Shown piece by piece: positions 57,301 through 64,000 of a stretch of 64,000 bases of DNA (within the stretch, counting starts at the first letter, position 1; each line of letters starts with the position of its first letter). The notes below the pieces were generated by a model. That model ran no database searches. It was not told where the DNA came from and was given only the letters and a program-made list of their open reading frames with translations. The translations under genes were made by a program, and so were the position numbers. This DNA is from Xiphydria camelus (Eukaryota > Arthropoda > Insecta > Hymenoptera > Xiphydriidae): positions 69,501-133,500 of the forward strand of contig OY783193.1 of the NCBI GenBank assembly GCA_963678675.1, read 5' to 3'.

Positions 57301-60300
57301 TGTTAGTTCCGATGTTTCTTTCGACGGATAAATATTAATTGTATTTGCTGGATTAATCGATTGACGATTAATTTGATTCATACTCTTTTTAGACTCGTCG
57401 GTGTATACGGCAATTGGAGGAAGAACGTTACAAATCCCAGCGCAATCCATTGTTTCCATACCACTGACGCACACCGGTGTACAAATGTTGCTGAGGCCGC
57501 AACACGCTAAATATTCTTTTCAATATTGCATGGAACCGGTGGATTGGACGGTAGTGAAGAGACCGTCCGAAATTATCGAAACCTATACTACATGCAAAAC
57601 AAATCAAAATCATTTGTTTCGGTAAGAAATGTAACTGTGGATAAACCAATCTTCGTACTACTCGTACTTGCCATACATATCTGAAAGATTTCTGTGTGAT
57701 AATGAGAATTAATAAGCAAAGGGTGATATTATCACAGAATGTGCGTCGCGATTCGACGAGAGAACTACCCCGTGATGACGGATATTAGCGTGTCACTGCC
57801 AGCACATACAATCTCTTTATTGGCGCCAATTACATTGACGAATTTATTGCCGCACGAGATTTTGTATTCTGCCGGATCGGAAAATGGAAGAATACCGCCA
57901 GGTGATAGCGCAGATTTATACAGCTCGTCTCTGGACGAATCCCTGGAAATTACATTTCGATTGGACTCTTACGCAGGTGCTGGTGTCGTAAGTATACCTA
58001 GTAACATTATATTCTCGCATTTTACTACTGTCCCCCCCCCCCCCCCCCCCACCTTAGGAGCGATCCGTGTACGCGCCAGAGAAAATGCTACAAATTGAAT
58101 ATTATTACACAGTAGAGGAAATACACAATATTATATAGGTATACCTATTACACAACTACGAAATAACACACATTACTGATAAAATTGCATTTTCCAGTTG
58201 TTGCTGCCTCAGAACAGTGGTTCGTTCACGGGTCGCATGAGATTAACGGATTCCGCCGGTCGAATATTATTTTTGCACGCCGCCGTTGTCGTCGAAAAGG
58301 GTCAGGCGACACGGGTGAACGTTAGTGCACCCTATTGGATTAAAAATAAGACAGGTTTACCGCTGGTCTTCCGACAAGAAGGAGTGGGATCCGAAACTGC
58401 GGGACAGTTCGAAGAGCACGAACGAGCCAGAATGGTGGCACCGTTGTTGTTTTCGTTCAGTGACGAAGAAGCTAGTAGGACCATCGCGGTGAGAGTTGGG
58501 ACAGGTGTACACCCTCACGGAATTCCCCAATGGTCTCAGCACTTTCATTTACAGTTTGGTGTACAGGTTCGTCGGACGAATTGAGAGAGCGGTGGAAGAG
58601 AAACGTAGTATAAAACACGTTCGGGTCTGTGTTGCGAGAAAATAATCACTTCCCCCTTCGATAGGTGCATCGGCTCAGAGTCAGTTTACGCGATGGTAGA
58701 CCCGACATCGTCTACTTGATCGGCGTAAGTACGCGAGCTGCGAGAGAGAAGTACAGTGCGACCACGATCGTTACATTGTCGCCGAGATATCAATTACACA
58801 ACAGATCATCCTACAAGCTGGAATTGGCACAAAAATGTTTCACTACTACTGTAGTAAGTTAAACAAGTTTTTTTCCAAGAATTTCCAATCCAATATATAG
58901 GGGCCAAAAAGAAGAGCTCTCTTTCTCTTTAGTTCATTCGAACATAACGAATACTTCTTCTCAGAGCCACCCTGATGCGCAAGCCACGTATGTCACTGCC
59001 ATGCCCGATTGTCACATGCCGTTTCATTGGCCTCGTCTTGATAAAGATCAGTTACTATGCGTACGAATTATCGATGTACGGAATTGCACGTGGTCCGGTG
59101 GTATCGTATTGGACGGGAATCATTCATTAACTATCAATGTCAGAGACGTGGCGGGAAAAATGCACTTTCTTCGCGTGGATGTAGTTCTGCAGGAGAGCAC
59201 GTACTTCATTGTCTTCACCGACGCGGATACAATGCCACCGCCGATCAGAGTGGACAATTTCTCGGAAGTTCCTCTGGTCGTCAACCAGGTATGCGATCAA
59301 TTGATTCTATAACATCACTTTGTCTTTCGCAAAAAATACCTACTTGTGTATTTCATTCAAAGTGATTTATACTCGCGATCGTTTGTTTCTTCTCTCCTAC
59401 ACAGAGTGGAGTCGCCGATAGTCTGCAATGGACTGTGAGACCACATTCCACGGTTCCTTATGCCTTGGATGAATCGACGCAGCCTGCCGCTTTGACGGTA
59501 ACCGCTCCTGGAGGTGTGACAGCCTCGTACGACCTGAATGTACTCGGAGAAAGCAGAGGTTTAACTTACGAGAACTTCATCTACATCGCTTTTACTGGTA
59601 CTGCCGTTATCTATTATTTTCTTCTATCGCGTGATTGCACATAACTTCATTTTAGGCTCCCTAGCTATAGCGGGAAATATGTGTATGTAATCGAATACTT
59701 TTGTCGCGTATACGCGATGATCTTGTTTCTGCCAAAAGGTACTTTTAAGAACGATGGCGATATTGGATCGAGTGAAAGCAGTTTGGATCCTATGGACATG
59801 GAAACGCAAAGACTGGTATTAGAAGCTGGACCTGGCGGTCGAGTAACGTTACACAGGAAGCAATACGGTGCCAGATCACAACTTTGGCGAATGACCGGCG
59901 ATGGTCAGCTTCAGCACGAAGGTAACGCGTAATACGAGATATCGAAGTCGTTTTCTCGAGTAGCGACTTACGTAGAGATTGAACGGGATATATTACGAGC
60001 AAGCGCCTACACAGATAATATTTCTGGTGTACATGTGAAATAGGTTCGAGTCCTCCGAGAGATAAGCACACCAGAGCGCCGGACACTGTGCTAGTTCTGG
60101 ATATAGCGGGGACTGCGCCACAACCCTTCACTTATTGCACTCTGGCGCTAAAGAGACCCGATTCCAGACGCAGATCCACCCAAACTTGGAGATTCACCGA
60201 CGACGGCAGATTGTGCTGCGCGCACATGAACATGTGCGTCCAATCCAAAGACGGATTTATGGGACTATACGAAGGTTTGATTCCATTTGTAGCGCGCAGT

Positions 60301-63300
60301 TTGTATTTCCCGATTAAAAACTGCCTACAGCAGTGACGGGTCTTCCACTTGTCAGTCTTTAGCGAGTGTCTAATAAAATAAGAATCTAACGCATCTCTCA
60401 CTTTTCCATCCGCATCTTCGATCTCGTGTTCTCGTGTCGATTACCTAAATGGGTAATAAATGTTGCAGGCGGCAGTATCGCCCGCTGGCAAATGTGTACG
60501 TATAGAGATTCACAGTGCGCCCCGCAGGCGTTACTGCTTTCATACAATCTTTCTCTGTACGTAATACTTTCTTCTGGCAATCTAACATTATTGTATGACA
60601 TCGTTGTCTGATCCTCTTTTATTGTTTTACTTTTTATTTCGTTAGCTCTCGCCATCTATTGCGTCGTGCCTTCTTGAAACCTCGAAAAACCCGTTCCAAA
60701 GCTATTCGATTTCATGCGACATTCGCATTATTCGCATTAGAGATTAGGAAAATAGATATAGGTATTCAGAGAGATCTTCCGGGATCAATGTTTCGAACAG
60801 TGTACGTTTAACGTTAGCCTTGACGCGCGCGCGCGCACTGCTCTCGCACACTCTGTCTCTTTATAATACCTTAATTTTTGGTTATGGTATTTGCATCGCT
60901 CCCGTTTGATGCGAAGTTTGCTTCTAGGGAGCGAGGCGGTTTTGGGTCCTCAGAATCATTCTAATCCACCACCCGTCGAGCAGCGCGTAGGCAGACAAAG
61001 ACTTCGACCAGGCTCGGGTTTCTTGTCGGTGAGAGTCACGACTGACGGGCCCACCAGAGTATTGCAAATATTAGATATCAAGGAGAGGGTAAGGAGCTGG
61101 ATTTCGCGTTACGAAAATATGTGCAATTTACGTAAGATATTTATTATACACAGGGGAAGAGATAAAGGTTCGTTATCTCTTCTCGTAGAAAAAGACATTC
61201 GCTCTCCTCGAAGAACGCGATTGGTCACACATCGCGGTCACGCAACGTCCCACGCAAGTGTACGCCGACGTGCAACGCCCGGATTTCCGCGAGTTACAGT
61301 TGAGCGTCAGACTACCGGCAGGTCTGGGATTGTCGATCATATCGCGAAGACCGGCCGAAGAACTGATATTTTCGCGACTGGCCGGTATAGCGTTGGAATT
61401 GGTACAATCTCCCGCTGGCACCGCGTTAGACGTGAGCGTCGAGGATGTACAGGTCGACAATCAGCTATTCGAGGCGCAATGTTCGTCCGTTGTATACATA
61501 ATGCCGCCGTCGCGCGCGGACGGCAACCCCAGGCCGGCAATACACGTGGCTTTGGAGAAACTGCCATCGAAAAATCAAAATGCCGAGATTTACAAACACT
61601 TGATTGTGACGACCAAGCCATTGTGCGTGCATTTGGAAGAGAGATTGATTTTGAGATTGGCGGCGTTCATAGGCGCGGGAAGATCAGAGCTCGAAATGCC
61701 GGTGGATGAGAATGATTTCAAAGAGCAAAGATTTATTTCAGAAGTGTCTGCGGCGCATGCCACGAGATATTATTTTGGGGCTTTGAAAATTATCCCGAGT
61801 CAAGTAAGCGAACGTGTTTTAGTGGCATTGGCTTTTCCAATGAAAAGGATTCGTCTAGGCGAAGGTTGTACTTATGCGTGTTACATTTCGATTTGTAGGT
61901 CAGATTGAGTGTGCTTACAACGACGAAGTTACCGCCTCAATTACAAGCTAGGAAGAAAAAGCTCGGTTTGACTTTGATCAAGTTTGAGGACGCGACGATC
62001 GAGCTGGAGCCCTTTGTCAAGATGCATCCGTTCGAAAGCAGCCAGTTCCTTTTACACTCGATTATAAAGCACTATAAAGATGTACGTTGTCCCAACTATG
62101 TGATCCCCAATCAAAATATAATCAATCGTCCACTATAAGGTGCGATAACAATAGCGATGCATCAGAGGTCTCTCTAACGAGATCTAATTTCTCTAGCAAT
62201 TGAAGTGGCAGGCAGCTATTATACTGGGTTCCGTAGACTTTCTCGGAAATCCCCTCGGCTTTGTAAACGACGTGTCCGAAGGAGTGTCCGGACTGATCAA
62301 CGAATATAGCGTGAAAACCTTCGTGAAGAACGTTACTCACGGAATTTCAAACTCGACTGCTAAAGTGACAGAATCGTTGTCCGACGGATTGGGTCGAGTG
62401 ATCATGGACGAGCAGCACGAGGAAGCGAGGCAGAAGATTCGCGCCAATACTGCGGGCAGCAGCGATCATTTGGTAGCTGGTTTCAAGGGTCTTGGTTTTG
62501 GTCTGCTCGGCGGAGTCACGAGTATATTCAAGCAAACGTACGATGGAGCGGCGAATGAAGGATTCCCCGTGAGTAGAGTAGATGTGATTCATCAATACGA
62601 ACTGATCATTGACCCTCGTACGTGCGTTTGTGACAGGGTTTCTTCGCTGGATTCGGTAAAGGTGTCGTTGGAACCTTTACGAAACCGGTTGTTGGCGTTC
62701 TAGATCTCGCTACGGAAACCGCCACGGCCCTCCGAGAAACGAGCAGAAGGTAACGCTTTGTACTTTTGCAATAGGTACCATCGAATTCATTAATATTATA
62801 TCGCGTGGTTTCTCACATTTCACAGTGCTCACCGCGCAATTCCTAAGCGAGACAGGCTACCGCGTGTAGCGAGCGGCCCAGCGGGACTTTTGCCACCTTA
62901 TGATCATCAACAAGCCGAGGGTCAAGAATTTCTCTACAGTATAAACAATCGCGATTATTCCGAACTATTCGTTGCGTATGAATGCTTGCGCAGCGGAACC
63001 GAAGATCTCAGAGTTTTGGTGTCGAACGAGAGGGTTCGCGTGATATCCGGCGGTACCAAGGGTGTCGTTACCGAAGTCAATTTGGCCGACTTGTTACATT
63101 GCCAGCCAACGTACAAAGTCGAGAGTAATGGTACCACGCTACATTATATACAATTAACGTCTAGGACCGATTCAGCGGCGTTTATAAATGCGGATAGGCC
63201 GGAAGCTCTGAGAAGACCGAAAGTAAGATGCGACGATGAAAACGTAGCAAAGTGGGTATGTATGAAAAAATGTTGGCATTTTTTGAAATCTTAATTCGTG

Positions 63301-63478
63301 AGATGTCTCGAACAGCGATACTTTTGGCATGTCCGTTGCGTTTCCTTCTGAACTCTTGATGCTCTTTGTTCTCCAGGTATCTCAACAAATCAACTATGCC
63401 AAAGGAATGTACGAAGAACGGAGTCTAACACTGACGTCATCCGACAATATGTTGGACGATATTCATTACTACAAGTAG
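48315..63478 (+). CDS. Vps13D: Vacuolar protein sorting 13D, bridge-type lipid transfer protein (23 exons)
   Basis: Very large protein that bridges membranes and moves lipids, with roles in mitochondrial clearance and peroxisome and mitochondrial shape. Exons: 48315-48411, 48612-48802, 48883-49120, 49202-49398, 49600-49767, 49833-50070, 50175-57046, 57145-57295, 57393-57621, 57738-57987, 58198-58566, 58665-58853, 58965-59288, 59405-59597, 59739-59921, 60044-60274, 60928-61088, 61189-61803, 61899-62081, 62197-62568, 62637-62749, 62826-63255, 63377-63478. All joins are in phase; 4,031 aa (human 4,388). Chorein N-terminus: [18 protein letters not shown]. The UBA domain ([16 protein letters not shown]...WLTQNA, about residues 2357-2400) marks the D type. 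The VAB/SHR-BD region spans about 2670-3120, a ricin-B-like block ([17 protein letters not shown]) about 3235-3375, and the C-terminal ATG2_C/PH-like part follows. One 6,872-nt exon encodes more than half. Identification is firm. Confidence 0.96.
49121..49201 (+). other. In-frame optional intron in Vps13D
   Basis: GTAAGA...TTCACAG, 81 nt (27 codons) with no stop in frame. Spliced, the protein reads [13 protein letters not shown]; retained, it gains 27 residues ([11 protein letters not shown]...). Splice sites are good, so removal is the default expectation. Confidence 0.65.
58032..58050. repeat. Poly(C) tract of 19 in a Vps13D intron
   Basis: A run of 19 C residues between exons 10 and 11. 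Such runs are prone to length error and may form G-quadruplex or i-motif structures. Confidence 0.95.
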
Positions 63479-64000
63479 TCAAGAGAGAAAGGATGACATC
63501 TCTTCGAGTTACATATTCCGATCGTCCTTTTTCCGGTTATAGGTATGGAGACCGGTAAAGAGTTCCGCCTAGCGCGGCGAACATTCAAGTCAGAGAATCG
63601 CTAACGTTTTTGGACTTTTATCGGACGACAATATCGGTAGACTCGCACAGTATCATTTCGTACTTTGTTACCTTCGAATTCTCAATCGCGCGCGTTGGAT
63701 TTGATATTTCCTCTGTAACCCCCCGTTAAACTTAATTTCTCCGCTTGTTCAAAGCGCATATGCCGTACTCTTTATAATTAGGATAAATTGGTATAAGAGA
63801 CTGATGTAATATATACAAAGTATGTAAGGGACAATTTTTCAGTACTGCAATCTACGGCACTCGCAATAACGTTTTTTTTTCTTTTTTTTTTCCATACTTT
63901 TGGAACATTGATTTTGCATTTAGGTAACTTGCGGCGATTTTTGATGTGTTTGTTCGTTTGCGCATTATATTACGCAGCGCCTATATTTCGAGTAGTGATG
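63479..64000 (+). other. Vps13D 3' UTR and flank
   Basis: Sequence after the TAG at 63476-63478. No gene was recognised and no AATAAA was seen before the window end, so the transcript end may lie beyond it or use a variant signal. A T-rich tract lies near 63871-63890. Confidence 0.55.

Noticed and set aside
60044..60054. Exact tRNA B-box match (ggttcgagtcc) suggesting a tRNA gene
   Set aside because: No A box at the right distance and no acceptor-stem pairing around it; the bases are the start of a well-supported Vps13D exon.

Overview
This window is nuclear DNA from an insect, most likely a hymenopteran (ant, bee or wasp). That is inferred from the gene set (aPKC, Snoo, an AnxB11-type annexin and Vps13D, all closest in form to insect proteins), compact GT-AG introns of about 80-150 bp beside a few multi-kilobase ones, CpG-rich sequence and many microsatellites. 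No species can be named from the sequence alone. There is nothing prokaryotic here: no operons, CRISPR array or rRNA. I found no convincing tRNA.

Layout, left to right. 1-1430: upstream sequence with two dispersed repeats. 1431-15451 (+): a 22-exon gene for a protein with 28 C2H2 zinc fingers, ZNF236-like. 15969-17940 (-): TRMT44, a tRNA-Ser Um44 methyltransferase, convergent with the zinc-finger gene. 18195-18637 (-): LYRM9. 19028-20741 (+): a decayed, intron-bearing copy of RNA polymerase I subunit RPA43. 21660-24888 (-): annexin B11 with a proline/tyrosine/glutamine heptad-repeat N-terminus. 24889-28143: intergenic, holding a MITE-like element. 29229-31947 (-): the Ski/Sno co-repressor Snoo. 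31948-37348: a CpG- and microsatellite-rich divergent promoter region shared by Snoo and aPKC. 37349-43944 (+): atypical protein kinase C. 44398-48314: intergenic, with an almost perfect 183-bp fold-back. 48315-63478 (+): Vps13D in 23 exons, one of them 6.9 kb. 63479-64000: its 3' flank.

The genes form no single pathway. They cover transcription (zinc-finger protein, Snoo in TGF-beta signalling), tRNA modification, mitochondria (LYRM9, Vps13D), membrane and lipid biology (annexin, Vps13D) and cell polarity (aPKC). Exon joins were worked out by hand, and every intact gene model closes in frame from ATG to stop.

The most notable observation is at the end of aPKC. The conserved C-terminus stops at TGA followed by C, and the same frame then stays open for 150 more codons, suggesting a stop-readthrough isoform that would bury the C-terminal PDZ ligand. 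A second unusual aPKC feature is a 271-codon ORF inside the gene whose donor is phase-compatible with the exon after the PB1 exon, suggesting a promoter-switched isoform without PB1. Other points are the RPA43 pseudogene, the fold-back, and CTCF-like motifs on both sides of aPKC and inside a dispersed repeat.
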